From Chitinophagales bacterium (lineage in GTDB: Bacteria; Bacteroidota; Bacteroidia; Chitinophagales; LD1): a DNA stretch of 64,000 nt. Shown piece by piece: positions 51,743-61,713 of this stretch. Every line of letters begins with the position of its first letter. Positions within the stretch are counted from its first letter, which is position 1. The position numbers and the translations under genes were made by a program. The stretch is taken from positions 62,001-126,000 of the forward strand of contig JAEUVA010000019.1 of assembly GCA_016787045.1 (NCBI GenBank), in the 5' to 3' direction. The notes below the pieces were generated by a model. The model did no database searches. It saw only the letters and a list, made by a program, of their open reading frames with translations, and had not been told where the DNA came from.

Positions 51743-54490
51743 CTACTTGTTCACTATCATCCGCAGTGATTTGTTTTCTGCACCGCTTTGAATGTTTACT
51801 AAGTAGATGCCGCTGGCAAACTCACCGGTATTAATTTCGGTTAGGTTGTTGCCTTCGGTTAAAGTTTGTGTGGCGCTGTAAAGTACACGACCCGTAAGAT
51901 CAGTTACACTAATTACTACTTCAGAGTTGTTGCTGCTGTATATTTCTACGTTAGCCATTCCGCTGTTAGGGTTAGGGAATAGTTTCACACTTTCAATAGT
52001 GCTTACCACATTTTCAAATCCTACACCGGTAATGTTGATGGTAGAAGAAGAAGTGCTGGTGCATGCACCATTTGTAGCAGTAAGGGTAACCGTAAATGTG
52101 CCATTAGTGGTATATGTGTGAGTAGGGTTTTCTAAAGTAGAAGTTTGGCCATTACCAAAATTCCAGCTGTAAGAAGTTGCGTTAGTAGAAGTATTTGTAA
52201 AAGCGATAGTAAACGCATTACCACTTGCTGCTTGTGTAAATGATGCCGCAGGTTGAGGCGTAACAGTTACAGTAATGCTGTTAGATTGACCAACACCGGC
52301 ACAGGCATTCACATTATCTACACTTACACTATAAGCACCTGATGCATTAACAGTGATAGATTGTGTAGTAGCACCGTTGCTCCACAAGTAGCTGTCGCCA
52401 GCCGTAGAAGTAAGTACAACGCTGCCACCCTGACAGAAACCAACAGCACCATTGGCAGAAATGGTAGGAGTAGGAGAGTTGCTTACAGAAGTAGTAACAC
52501 TATTTGAGGAAGCGGCAGTGCAACCATTAGCATCGGTAGTAGTTACGCTAAAAGTACCAGAAGCTAAAACCAAAATAGTATCTGTAGTAGCGCTGTTGCT
52601 CCAAGCAAATGAGGTATAGTTGCCTGCATTGTTAGCTACAATTATTACCGAATCACCGGTACAGAATGTAGTAGCACCTAATGCACTCACGGTGGTTGGT
52701 GTAGCGGTGTTTTGAGTAAGAGTTACAGAGGCAGAAGCCGAACAGTTGTTAGCATTGGTTATAGTAACAGTATATGTACCGCCAGAAGTTACGGAAATTG
52801 ATTGGGTGCTTTGGCTGTTGCTCCAGGCGTAGCTGCTGGCTGCGCTTGAAGAAATATCTACCGATTGGCCAGTGCAAAAAGAAGTTGAAGAGGGAGTAAG
52901 AGTAGGAGTAGAAGGAAGGGGATTTACAGTTACTTGCTGTGAGAAAGTTTTGGCACAACCTCTGGCATTGGTTACAGTTACCGTGTAAGTATCAGATGTA
53001 GTAGCATTGATAGAAGAAGTAGTTGCTCCGTTGCTCCATACATAGCTAAGGCCGGTTACCGGGCTGGTTACAGATAGGGCTACACTACCGCCTTGACAAA
53101 AAGTAGTAGCACCACCCACACTCAACGAAGCTGTATAACCATAGTTGATAGGCACTTGAGTATAGTCTTCATCTTGTGGGGTAAATTCAGCCCAGCAAGA
53201 TGCCCAGTTTTCGGTTTGGCTAAATGCACCACGGTAAGTAGTTGGAGTAAAGCCAGCCAGTTTAGCATTGGTAAATGCAGCACCGCTCAATGCCGGTGAG
53301 CCGGCTTGCGGACGGAAATCACGCAAATTGCCATTGCTATTGTACGGAGAAACTAAGTTTACCGAGCTATTGGCATTGCCACCAAAAATGGTATTGCTGG
53401 GTTGAGCCAGTAAGTATAAACTATCAAAAGCAGACTCGTAGTATTGCTCTTGGCTACCGGCAATAATGTTGTTTAAAAACTCTAACGAACCGTTGGTGGC
53501 ATTGGTTTGTGTAGCTGAACCCTCAATGCGTAAACCACGCTTGTAACCTATAAATAAAGAGTTAAATACACTGATAGACGTATTTCTACGCAAGCGCAAT
53601 GCCCAACCATATTTAGCATCTACAACAGAGGTAGTAGTTGCAGCCGGTCCTATAACAGTGATGTTAGAAAACACGGCACTAGTAACCGGTGTATTGGTAG
53701 TTCCATTGGCATCGTTATCAGATTCAAATGCGTTTGAAATATCGCCTTGGTCAGCAACTGTATCTATACGTACAATCAATCCATGCTGAATTTTTCCGCT
53801 AAAACCGTTGTCAGTATCAAAGTCATCATCGCGGCTGCCGTAAGAAATCAAATAGCTGCCATTAACCGTACCTCCAAACCATTCAAATCCATCATCTTGA
53901 CCAAAGGTAACCTGCACGTGGTCAATTTTTGTTTTGCGGCCTACACCTCCCATAGTCAAAGAGTTTAACTCGCTGTTGGTGCCACATACATATCCGGCAT
54001 ATTCTATACGTACATAACTGATAACGCCAGAGCTGTCATCAGCATTACTGCCTCCAAAATCGTAATCGGCAGTAGTGCCACACTCTAAACGCCCTTGTAT
54101 GGGATTGCCACCGCCATCTTTAAAATTTACTGGTGCTTCGCCACATATTGCTATACCCGCCCAGTCTGCACGAGAGCGCTGACCTACCGGTTGGTTAGAA
54201 GTAAATACAATGGGCTGCTCGGGTGTGCCTTGAGCAACTATGTAACCGGTGGTAGCTACTACAATACGGCTAAGCGTGGTTTTATCACCACGGATAATTG
54301 TACCCGGTTCAATAGTTAGGGTAGCGTTGTTTTTAATGATAATATCCCCATACAAAATGTAGATGTTGTTGTTGGTCCAGGTGGTGCTGGAGGTAATGTC
54401 TGAGGTTACGTTAATGATGGCAGCTTGTGCTTGCACACCGGTCAGTAACACAACAGTAGCGAAAAGAAAGCGTAAAAATTTTTGCGTCAT
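51743..54490 (-). CDS. Large T9SS cargo: parallel beta-helix plus Ig-like repeats and PKD domain
   Basis: 915 residues. Signal peptide 1-24 ('GVQAQA'). Residues 25-470 resemble secreted beta-helix/adhesin repeats ('NATLTIEPGTIIRGDKT', 'GVISYVRIEYAGYV', 'DHVQVTFGQDDGFEWFGG', 'VFNSLFIGYKRGLRIEG'). Several Ig-like repeats of the 'ATTFCTGDSVIIVANNAGNYTSFAWSN' kind follow (about 480-750), then a PKD domain ('SYSWNFGNGQTSTLENPTHTYTTNGTFTVTLTA', about 770-815, in outline), and finally a type A sorting domain ('VKLFPNPNSGMANVEIYSS ... SGIYLVNIQSG'). Export by T9SS is expected. The function is unknown; the 'CWAEFTPQDEDYTQVPI' linker is specific to this type. Transcribed leftward, ending in a terminator. 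Confidence 0.92.
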   Translation of the reverse strand: MTQKFLRFLFATVVLLTGVQAQAAIINVTSDITSSTTWTNNNIYILYGDIIIKNNATLTIEPGTIIRGDKTTLSRIVVATTGYIVAQGTPEQPIVFTSNQPVGQRSRADWAGIAICGEAPVNFKDGGGNPIQGRLECGTTADYDFGGSNADDSSGVISYVRIEYAGYVCGTNSELNSLTMGGVGRKTKIDHVQVTFGQDDGFEWFGGTVNGSYLISYGSRDDDFDTDNGFSGKIQHGLIVRIDTVADQGDISNAFESDNDANGTTNTPVTSAVFSNITVIGPAATTTSVVDAKYGWALRLRRNTSISVFNSLFIGYKRGLRIEGSATQTNATNGSLEFLNNIIAGSQEQYYESAFDSLYLLAQPSNTIFGGNANSSVNLVSPYNSNGNLRDFRPQAGSPALSGAAFTNAKLAGFTPTTYRGAFSQTENWASCWAEFTPQDEDYTQVPINYGYTASLSVGGATTFCQGGSVALSVTSPVTGLSYVWSNGATTSSINATTSDTYTVTVTNARGCAKTFSQQVTVNPLPSTPTLTPSSTSFCTGQSVDISSSAASSYAWSNSQSTQSISVTSGGTYTVTITNANNCSASASVTLTQNTATPTTVSALGATTFCTGDSVIIVANNAGNYTSFAWSNSATTDTILVLASGTFSVTTTDANGCTAASSNSVTTSVSNSPTPTISANGAVGFCQGGSVVLTSTAGDSYLWSNGATTQSITVNASGAYSVSVDNVNACAGVGQSNSITVTVTPQPAASFTQAASGNAFTIAFTNTSTNATSYSWNFGNGQTSTLENPTHTYTTNGTFTVTLTATNGACTSTSSSTINITGVGFENVVSTIESVKLFPNPNSGMANVEIYSSNNSEVVISVTDLTGRVLYSATQTLTEGNNLTEINTGEFASGIYLVNIQSGAENKSLRMIVNK

Positions 54491-54642
54491 GTTTTTTGTT
54501 TTTTTGATGGCGCAAATGTGCTGTGAACGGTTTGCCGCTGAGTTACTTCAACGTTAAATTATTGTTGGCTATTCGTTGTTCTATTGTTTCCGCAGAGCGC
54601 AATTGCTGAGTTACATAGTTTTTGCACTGTAAATTCTACCTT

Positions 54643-54659
54643 ATCTACCTGAGGTAGAT
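54643..54659. promoter_or_regulatory. Palindrome ATCTACC-TGA-GGTAGAT upstream of the DUF4442 gene
   Basis: A perfect 7-bp inverted repeat with a 3-bp spacer lies 34 bases upstream of the ATG at 54694. It is a plausible operator for an unknown regulator. Confidence 0.5.
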
Positions 54660-54693
54660 GTAGCTTCATTATTTATGCCCAAAAGAACAGAGT

Positions 54694-55200
54694 ATGGCAC
54701 TGTTTCCAACAAGTAAAACAGAATCTTCGCGCTCAAGAAGTATGCGCTGGGCATTTAACTGGTGGCCGTGTATATGGTGTACTGGCGGTAAGGTTGAGTT
54801 TATTGCCGCAGATTACAAAGAACTACACGTTAGCATTAAATTAAATATCCGAACCCGAAACCGGGTGGGTACAGTATATGGGGGAAGCATTTATTCATCG
54901 GTTGACCCTTACTTTATGCTCTTGCTGATGGAGGTGCTGGGCAAAAACTATGTGGTGTGGGACAAGGGAGCAAGTATGAAATTTGTACGCCCAATTACTG
55001 AAAAAGTGAAATGCCGATTTTTAATTACCGATGACTTGGTAGAAGAGTTGAAACAGCGAGTGGCTGAAAATGGTGAACACAGTTTTGACCTACCGCTTCA
55101 GTACGAAGATGATAACGGTAAAGTGTATGCCGTATTCACCAAGCAGTTGTATGTGGCAAGCAAATCTTTCTATAAACAGAAATTAGCCAAACGAACGTAG
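54694..55200 (+). CDS. DUF4442 hotdog-fold protein
   Basis: 168 residues. The central part 'IKLNIRTRNRVGTVYGGSIYSSVDPYFMLLLMEVLGKNYVVWDKGASMKFVRP' (about residues 49-102, in outline) has the hotdog signature of the DUF4442/YiiD thioesterase-like group: a N-x-x-G-T-x-x-G-G-S hinge followed by the long central helix and the 'D..A.. F.RP' strand. Members are thought to act on acyl thioesters, but many are uncharacterised. It is transcribed divergently from the large T9SS gene and precedes the transporter-HEAT gene by 42 bases. Confidence 0.88.
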   Translation: MALFPTSKTESSRSRSMRWAFNWWPCIWCTGGKVEFIAADYKELHVSIKLNIRTRNRVGTVYGGSIYSSVDPYFMLLLMEVLGKNYVVWDKGASMKFVRPITEKVKCRFLITDDLVEELKQRVAENGEHSFDLPLQYEDDNGKVYAVFTKQLYVASKSFYKQKLAKRT

Positions 55201-55242
55201 TCGTTTGCAAAAGTTTACATTAGCCACTCGCTAACCCTTGGC

Positions 55243-57999
55243 ATGAAATCGCGCATACTCACCTTACTAAATGTACGCAGCAGCGAGGCACCGTTGGTTA
55301 CCAATCTGTTTTGGTTGCAGTTTTTTCAAGGGGCCGGTGTAGCTATTTTCAACACTACAGCTTTTGCCCTTTTTCTACAACATTTTGATGTGTTAGAGTT
55401 GCCCAAAGTATATCTGTTTAGTGCAGTATTGCTTTGGATTACCGGTTGGCTCTACAGCAAGGCCGAACATGCTTTGCCAGTCAAGATCTTGGTTCCCGCT
55501 ATTATTGGAGTGGTTGCCTTAAGCATATTGGGGTTTCGGGCTTTCTACAGTCAAGATAACAGCCGTTGGTTTTTGTTTTTTCTGTTTAGCTGGTACTACA
55601 TTATATACCTGCTTACCAACTTAGAGTTTTGGGGTTTGGCGGCCTTACAGTTTGACATCCGGCAGAGCAAGCGGCTGTTTGGTATGATAGGTGCCGGGGA
55701 TATTCCTGCTAAGCTAATTGGCTACTCTGCTGTGCCGGTATTGGTTAAGTTTTTTAGCAGTGAGAACATGCTCGTATTTTCTGCATTACTCATCTTACTT
55801 TCCTTATTTTTTTACCGCAAACTTCTAAGTAATGGCTTATTAGAAACACACGTAAAGCACGATCATCAGCCGCACACGCACAGCACCCAAAGTGCAACAG
55901 ACATCATCAAGAGTTTTTTTGGCAACCGCATGATTGCTTTTGTGGCCTTGCTCTCTTTCATTGTAGTTACCTGCGTTACCATTATCAGTTTCTCGTTTTA
56001 CTCAGAAATAAAACACGAGGCCTATAACGATAAGGACTTGGCTTCTTTCATCGCAGTTTTTTATGCCGGAGGCAGAATCTTTGCCATTTTTATTCGTATA
56101 TTGCTTACCGGCAGGCTGACCAACATTTTGGGTACAAAGGGCTCGCTACTTATCAGTCCGGCAATTTTGTTTTTCTTTTTGTTGCTCATCATAGTGCTCC
56201 CGTTTACAGGGTTCAGCCAGCACGCTGTGCTTTACATTTTTGGGTTGTTGGCCATCATTACCGAGGTGCTGAAAACCAGTTTGCAAGACCCGGTATTTCT
56301 ATCGCTCATGCAGCCACTTTCGCAGGAGTTGCGTTTAAAAGGCCATACAGTAGTGAAAGGAGTGATGGATCCTTTTGCCTTGGCTTTTAGTGGAGTGATG
56401 TTGCTCACTATTACCCGTTTTTCGGGCAAGGTAGATTTATACATGCTCAGCTATTTGCTCTTCACGTTGCTGGTAGTTTGGGTGGTGCTCATTTATTTGG
56501 TGGATAAACAGTATGTACTAACACTTGTTAGTGCTTTGCATAAGCGATACTCTGTAGGGCAGGATATTGATTTGCACAGTGAATCGGCAATTAGGGTACT
56601 TCAGAGTAAGGTAAGTGCCGGTGAGTCCGGAGAAGCCATGTACACGCTCAATCTCATAGAAAAGCACTATGCACCACACCATCGCCCCTTAGTTTTGTTA
56701 GCTCTTAATCATCCAGATAGCATGGTGCAAATGCAAGCCATACAATTAGCAGAGCGAAAAAAAATTACAGAGGCAGTAGATAAGATAGATGAATGGCTGA
56801 AAGGGAAAACACACACCGCCATACTGCCGGAGGCCGTTAAAGCCAAATGTATGTTACACCCTGATGAGCTGCAAAATTTTGATGAGTTTTTAGCACTGAA
56901 CGATCCACGGCTCACACAAGCGGCAATTACCGGCTTTATCAGCAGTGGTGGTATAGCAGCGGTGGTAACAGCCGGACAAAAACTTTTGCAACTAATAGAT
57001 TCTCCAAGCGTGGAAGAGCGCAAAATGGCCGCGCAGATTATTGGCGATTTGGCTGTTTCATCTTTCTATAAACCGTTGCTGGGCTTAATGAGCGATGCAG
57101 ATCCGCAGGTGGCAACAGCAGCTATTGAAGCAGCCGGAAATGTGAAAAACGAAAAATTAGTAAAGCCACTACTTCAACTTTTTTTGAGCAATAGTTATAG
57201 CAGAACAGCATTGCTTGCCTTGCAAGATTGTGGTGAAATAGTTTTAGAGGATGTAGAAACGGCCATTCAAAGCACAGAAGTGCCCAGACAAAAAAAAGCG
57301 CGACTCATACAACTTTGTGGCCACGTGGGTACCGTACGAGCCGGGCACTTGCTTGAAAAACTGGTTTGGAATATACCACTCCTTAGACACGATATTTTTC
57401 GCGCTCTTCACCAATGCGATTATGAGGTGCCCGATCAGCACAAAGAACAGCATTTACGCTTCATAAAAGAGTATTTGGAATCAGCCACACGAATGGTTTT
57501 TTATATTGAATATCTAGATAAAGACCCGCTGAACAGGGTGTTGTGCGATGCCCTGCATTTGGAAATGCTGGAGATACGTGATGCATTACTGCTACTTTTT
57601 TCTTTTGCCTTTGACCGCGAAAAGATGATGAAAGCAAAAAATGCTTTTGCTATAGCCCGAAAAGAAAATGTGGCCAATGCTTTAGAAATAATTGAAATAG
57701 AGTTACCCAAAGAAATTGGCTTACACTTTATCAAATTATACGAACCGGGCGATTTTGCCGATAAGGTAACTGCGCTAAGTACATATCAAACCGAGGCGCT
57801 GAGTTATGAAACAATCATAGACGATGTGTTGCACCACACTCACCATCATTACCACCGCTGGTCACGAGCAGCAGCAGTGTATTCCACCATTTTTCAACAT
57901 AGCCCAAAGAAAAAATACTGGTTGCAGGTAGGTGCGGCAGATAATGATTTGCTGATTAGCGAATCAGCTACCAAAATTTTGGCAGAAACAGAAAATTAA
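55243..57999 (+). CDS. Transporter (NTT/MFS-like) fused to HEAT repeats
   Basis: 918 residues. Residues 1-430 form about twelve helices of an MFS/ATP-ADP-translocase-like carrier ('NLFWLQFFQGAGVAIFNTTAFALFL', 'WYYIIYLLTNLEFWGLAAL', 'LFGMIGAGDIPAKLIGYSAVP'). Residues about 440-918 are soluble and helical, with HEAT/armadillo-like units such as 'DSMVQMQAIQLAERKKITEAVDKI', 'EERKMAAQIIGDLAVSSF' and 'DPQVATAAIEAAGNVKNEKLVKPLLQLF' (outline). Such fusions occur in Bacteroidota and the transported solute is unknown; nucleotides are one possibility because the carrier half resembles NTT proteins. A CTAAC-ACTT-GTTAG palindrome lies at 56517-56532 within the gene, at the boundary between the two halves. 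The MFS gene follows after two bases. Confidence 0.88.
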   Translation: MKSRILTLLNVRSSEAPLVTNLFWLQFFQGAGVAIFNTTAFALFLQHFDVLELPKVYLFSAVLLWITGWLYSKAEHALPVKILVPAIIGVVALSILGFRAFYSQDNSRWFLFFLFSWYYIIYLLTNLEFWGLAALQFDIRQSKRLFGMIGAGDIPAKLIGYSAVPVLVKFFSSENMLVFSALLILLSLFFYRKLLSNGLLETHVKHDHQPHTHSTQSATDIIKSFFGNRMIAFVALLSFIVVTCVTIISFSFYSEIKHEAYNDKDLASFIAVFYAGGRIFAIFIRILLTGRLTNILGTKGSLLISPAILFFFLLLIIVLPFTGFSQHAVLYIFGLLAIITEVLKTSLQDPVFLSLMQPLSQELRLKGHTVVKGVMDPFALAFSGVMLLTITRFSGKVDLYMLSYLLFTLLVVWVVLIYLVDKQYVLTLVSALHKRYSVGQDIDLHSESAIRVLQSKVSAGESGEAMYTLNLIEKHYAPHHRPLVLLALNHPDSMVQMQAIQLAERKKITEAVDKIDEWLKGKTHTAILPEAVKAKCMLHPDELQNFDEFLALNDPRLTQAAITGFISSGGIAAVVTAGQKLLQLIDSPSVEERKMAAQIIGDLAVSSFYKPLLGLMSDADPQVATAAIEAAGNVKNEKLVKPLLQLFLSNSYSRTALLALQDCGEIVLEDVETAIQSTEVPRQKKARLIQLCGHVGTVRAGHLLEKLVWNIPLLRHDIFRALHQCDYEVPDQHKEQHLRFIKEYLESATRMVFYIEYLDKDPLNRVLCDALHLEMLEIRDALLLLFSFAFDREKMMKAKNAFAIARKENVANALEIIEIELPKEIGLHFIKLYEPGDFADKVTALSTYQTEALSYETIIDDVLHHTHHHYHRWSRAAAVYSTIFQHSPKKKYWLQVGAADNDLLISESATKILAETEN

Positions 58000-58001
58000 G
58001 C

Positions 58002-59267
58002 ATGGCAAACCACTCCGCTAAACTCAACCCACTACTTGCAGTTTTCATTACTGTGTTCATCGACATGTTGGGCGTTAGCATCATCATTCCGGTGTTTGCG
58101 CCACTAATTGTGCAAAATACACATGGCATGTTACCGGCCGAAATGAGTGAGGCCACCCGCAACCTTATTTATGGGTTGCTTACTGCTACGTTTCCATTCT
58201 TCCAATTTTTTGGAGCGCCCATTTTGGGCACATTAGCAGATAAACACGGGCGAAAAAAAATATTGCAAATATCTATTATAGGTACTTTTGTAGGTTATGT
58301 ACTCTTTGCTCTCTCTATCAACAGCCATGCTTTATGGTTGCTCTTTTTGGCAAGAGCAATACCGGGTTTTATGGGAGGGAATATCTCTATTGTAATGGCT
58401 GCCTTGGCCGATATTTCAAAGCCCGAAGAGCGAGCTAAAAATTTTGGCATGATAGGTATGGCCTTTGGTCTGGGTTTTATTCTGGGGCCTGCAATTGGTG
58501 GAGTGCTGGCAAGCAGCGATGTGGTTAGTTTTTTTGATTATAGCACACCACTGTGGTTCACGGCATTGCTTACGCTTATTAATTTCTATTATGTACAAAA
58601 ACAGTTTCCGGAAACGTACAAGCCCAACGGAAACGCTTCAAAAATTTCACTGCTGGCCGGAGTAAACAATATCCGCAAGGCACTGCGCATGGTTAACATG
58701 CGAGTTATACTTATCACAGTATTTTTTCAATCGTTTGGCTTTAGTTTTTTTATGCAGTTTAACCAGGTGTACCTCATCAAAAAATTTGCGTTCAATGAAA
58801 AACAAATTGGATTGCTCTTTGCCTACATCGGCTTGTGGATTGCATTTACACAGGGGGTAATAGTGCGCAACGTAACCAAGAAGTTTATTCCGCCACAGAT
58901 TCTTCGTATTTCATTACTCGGATTGGCTGTTACCATTTTTGTAATACTGCTGCCACAGCAGGCCTGGATGTTGCTGCTGGTCAATCCGTTTGTAGCAATT
59001 TTTCAGGGTCTTACACAGCCCAATCAAACCAGTATTGTTTCTAATATGACACCGCGCGATATGCAAGGCGAAATGCTGGGCATACAACAATCTGTAGCTT
59101 CGCTGGCCTTTACTATTCCACCACTTATTGCAGGAGTTATTGTAACTTTTGATTATCGGCTCCCGATAATAGTTTCTGCCGTAATGATCCTGTTAGCGTG
59201 GATCAATTTTTACTTTCGCTTTAAGGGGAATGAGGCGGTTTTTAAGCAACAAGCAGCCACTGCATAA
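58002..59267 (+). CDS. MFS transporter, TetA/DHA1-like
   Basis: 421 residues with twelve predicted helices. The cytoplasmic motif A '[13 protein letters not shown]' (about 74-86) follows '[10 protein letters not shown]', as in drug:H+ antiporters of the DHA1 group. The N-terminal part '[21 protein letters not shown]' matches TetA-like carriers. The substrate is unknown. The start lies two bases after the stop of the transporter-HEAT gene, so they are one operon. The stop is followed at once by the palindrome ACTAAC-ATCC-GTTAGT. Confidence 0.93.
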   Translation: MANHSAKLNPLLAVFITVFIDMLGVSIIIPVFAPLIVQNTHGMLPAEMSEATRNLIYGLLTATFPFFQFFGAPILGTLADKHGRKKILQISIIGTFVGYVLFALSINSHALWLLFLARAIPGFMGGNISIVMAALADISKPEERAKNFGMIGMAFGLGFILGPAIGGVLASSDVVSFFDYSTPLWFTALLTLINFYYVQKQFPETYKPNGNASKISLLAGVNNIRKALRMVNMRVILITVFFQSFGFSFFMQFNQVYLIKKFAFNEKQIGLLFAYIGLWIAFTQGVIVRNVTKKFIPPQILRISLLGLAVTIFVILLPQQAWMLLLVNPFVAIFQGLTQPNQTSIVSNMTPRDMQGEMLGIQQSVASLAFTIPPLIAGVIVTFDYRLPIIVSAVMILLAWINFYFRFKGNEAVFKQQAATA

Positions 59268-59276
59268 CCGTTACCA

Positions 59277-59292
59277 ACTAACATCCGTTAGT
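59277..59292. repeat. Palindrome ACTAAC-ATCC-GTTAGT between convergent genes
   Basis: A perfect 6-bp inverted repeat with a 4-base spacer. The TAG stop of the DnaJ-domain gene (59278-59280 on the + strand reads CTA) lies inside its left arm, like the copy at 20625. Confidence 0.8.
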
Positions 59293-59934
59293 ATTGGCAA
59301 TTATACTTTCGTATGCCTTCTGAATTTCTAAAAATTTTCCAGCATTCGCATTGTCGGTTTGTTTATCGGGATGATGTTGTATTACTAACTTGCGGTAAGC
59401 ACGCTTCACTTCATCTATGGAGGCCCCTACTTCAATACCTAATACATAGTACGGATTGTTTTTTTCCAAAAACTGATGTTGAATCGCTTTGAAGTCAACA
59501 TCGCTTACACCCATATATTGAGCCAACCTTTTAATACAACGTTTTTGCTTATCAGTGGCAAACGCTTCTGCAGCAGCTATATGAAACAAAAATGCTGTGA
59601 TGCTTTGTCGCGATTCGTAAGTAGTTAGCAGCAGTAATTGCTTGGCAGCTATTTTTGTGAATGGCTCAGTACCGCTTTCTAAGTGCGATTGAATAGCTTG
59701 CAGCCGGTAAGCATGGTGTTTTTTGCCAAACTGTTTGTCAAAAAAATCTTGCATATTTTTTTCGGCAACACTGCTAAATTTTTTTTCGCAGCGCAGTACT
59801 TCAGCTACCAAAACAAGTAACGAGTTTTCGATTTCTAATTGATGCGACTGTTGCTGGGGCGTAAGTTTTTGACCGGAATTTTCTTCCGAAGACTTTCTGT
59901 TAGTTTTCCAAAAGTCGGTAAAAGAAAAGGCCAT
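59278..59934 (-). CDS. TerB-like plus DnaJ-domain protein
   Basis: 218 residues. Residues 30-150 form a helical TerB-like region ('IENSLLVLVAEVLRCEKKFSSVAEKN', 'FLFHIAAAEAFATDKQKRCIKRLAQYMGVSD'), and the C-terminal J domain contains 'NNPYYVLGIEVGASIDEVKRAYRKLVIQHHPDKQ' with the HPD triad intact. This is the DjlA arrangement without the membrane helix. J domains stimulate the ATPase of DnaK; the client is unknown. It follows the EVE-domain gene on the same strand with the two genes directly adjacent, so they form an operon. Confidence 0.93.
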   Translation of the reverse strand: MAFSFTDFWKTNRKSSEENSGQKLTPQQQSHQLEIENSLLVLVAEVLRCEKKFSSVAEKNMQDFFDKQFGKKHHAYRLQAIQSHLESGTEPFTKIAAKQLLLLTTYESRQSITAFLFHIAAAEAFATDKQKRCIKRLAQYMGVSDVDFKAIQHQFLEKNNPYYVLGIEVGASIDEVKRAYRKLVIQHHPDKQTDNANAGKFLEIQKAYESIIANTNGC

Positions 59935-60348
59935 TTACTTTTCTGCTTGCATCCGCAAAACTTCTTCCCACTCGGTCTCTGTTACGGGTTGCACGCTCAG
60001 CCGAGATATGCGCACGAGTGCCATTTGAGCTAACTTTTTATTTGCTTTCACTTCTTTAAGCGTAAGGGGCTTTTTCCACTCTTTCACATATTCCACATCC
60101 ACACAAACCCAGCTCTCTGTTGTGGTGGGGTCTTGGTAATGTTCCTTGGCTACTTTAACTATTCCCACAATGCTTGGCTCGCCATTCATGCTTTCATAAA
60201 AAAAGCAGAGGTCACCTTTTTTCATCGCTTTTAAATGATTACGCGCTGCATAATTGCGCACGCCATCCCAAAATGTGCGCTTCTCTTTTTTCATTCGTTC
60301 AAAAGAATACGTTTCGGGGTCCGATTTGATTAACCAGTAATTCATCAT
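59935..60348 (-). CDS. EVE-domain protein
   Basis: 137 residues, all one EVE domain: 'NYWLIKSDPETYSFERMKKE', 'FWDGVRNYAARNHLKAMKKGDLCFFYESM', 'PSIVGIVKVAKEHYQDPT' and 'WVCVDVEYVKEW'. The 'GVRN' and 'KGD' turns are the conserved base-binding loops. EVE domains, relatives of YTH and ASCH, bind modified bases in RNA or DNA. The gene directly abuts the DnaJ-domain gene (59934/59935). It is a common housekeeping form, distinct from the EVE domains of restriction enzymes. Confidence 0.94.
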   Translation of the reverse strand: MMNYWLIKSDPETYSFERMKKEKRTFWDGVRNYAARNHLKAMKKGDLCFFYESMNGEPSIVGIVKVAKEHYQDPTTTESWVCVDVEYVKEWKKPLTLKEVKANKKLAQMALVRISRLSVQPVTETEWEEVLRMQAEK

Positions 60349-60444
60349 TTTGTACTTTTAAGCATCAACAATACTAAAGTGGTTTGTTTGGCTAAAGTAA
60401 ACGAAGCGCTGATTTTTTACATTCGCCCAACACTATATTGAATC

Positions 60445-61683
60445 ATGAACGGTCAACAAGTCCTTTATCTTATCGTGTGTTTTATTGCTGTGGAATTTGT
60501 ATTTGAAAAAATACTCTCTTGGCTTAACCTGAAAACATGGAAACAGCCGCTGCCGGATGCGGTAAAAGATTTATATGAAGAAAAAAAGTATCGCGAAGCG
60601 GAAGAGTATGCCAAGGTCAATTTCAGATTTTCACTGGTATCGTCAGTTTTTTCGCTGATTGTTTCTTTGGTTTTTTTAATCACGGGCGGTTTTGCTTGGG
60701 TAGATGCCTGGGCGCAAACCGTGTCTAGCAGTTACATTGTGCAACCACTATTGTTTTTTGCAGTGTTGAGTTTGGCCTCTGGCATTATTGGCTTGCCATT
60801 TGAATTCTACAACACTTTTGTGATTGAAGAAAAATTTGGATTCAACAAAACCACTATCCGTACTTTTGTAACAGATAAGCTAAAAGGTGTTGTGCTTGGT
60901 GCAGTAATTGGTGGCGGCCTGTTGGCTCTGCTGGCTTTTCTGTTTCACTTGCTCGGCTCCTATTTTTGGTTGGCCGCATGGGGTGTAGTAGCGGCATTCA
61001 GCATTTTCATGGCCATGTTTTATACATCAATATTATTGCCTATATTTAATAAGCTGACACCATTACAAGATGGTAAGCTGCGCAATAGCATAGAGCAGTA
61101 TGCATCTAAAGTGCAGTTTTCGCTCACCAATATTTTGGTGATGGATGGTTCAAAACGCTCTGCCAAGGCCAACGCATTTTTTAGTGGCTTAGGTAGCAAG
61201 AAGAGCATTGTACTTTACGATACGCTTGTTAGTGATATGACTACCGAAGAGATAACCGCTGTGCTGGCTCATGAAGTAGGGCATTACAAACGCAAGCATA
61301 TTTTGCAAGGCATGGCACTCTCTGTGTTGCAAATGGGTTTGATGTTTTTTCTATTCGGCTTGCTTTCATCATCTCAAATTTTAGCACAAGCACTGGGGGC
61401 TTCACAAATTAATTTTCATTTGGCGTTGGTGGCGTTTTCGCTCCTGTATTCACCGGTAAGCACCGTAATTGGAATACTCTTTAATGCATTTAGCCGTAAA
61501 AACGAATATGAGGCCGATGCCTACGCCCGCGCTACTTATGCAGCTGAGCCGCTCATCACTGCCTTAAAAAAAATGAGTGTAAAACATTTGTCTAACCTGC
61601 AACCACACCCGTGGTATGTAGTGGTAAATTATTCGCACCCCACTTTGTTACAGCGTATGAATGCGCTAACAACAAATCAATAA
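60445..61683 (+). CDS. M48 family (Ste24-type) integral membrane metallopeptidase
   Basis: 412 residues with about seven helices. The zinc motif is 'HEVGH' (276-280) and the third ligand is E356 in 'NEYEADAYA'. The N-terminal 'PLPDAVKDLYEEKKYREAEEYAK' and 'LPFEFYNTFVIEEKFGFNKTT' segments identify the Ste24/CAAX prenyl protease 1 branch. In bacteria these act in membrane-protein quality control or processing. It is transcribed divergently from the EVE gene and has its own promoter. Confidence 0.95.
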   Translation: MNGQQVLYLIVCFIAVEFVFEKILSWLNLKTWKQPLPDAVKDLYEEKKYREAEEYAKVNFRFSLVSSVFSLIVSLVFLITGGFAWVDAWAQTVSSSYIVQPLLFFAVLSLASGIIGLPFEFYNTFVIEEKFGFNKTTIRTFVTDKLKGVVLGAVIGGGLLALLAFLFHLLGSYFWLAAWGVVAAFSIFMAMFYTSILLPIFNKLTPLQDGKLRNSIEQYASKVQFSLTNILVMDGSKRSAKANAFFSGLGSKKSIVLYDTLVSDMTTEEITAVLAHEVGHYKRKHILQGMALSVLQMGLMFFLFGLLSSSQILAQALGASQINFHLALVAFSLLYSPVSTVIGILFNAFSRKNEYEADAYARATYAAEPLITALKKMSVKHLSNLQPHPWYVVVNYSHPTLLQRMNALTTNQ

Positions 61684-61713
61684 ACCGATTAATTTCCTTT
61701 TTTAATTACAACT

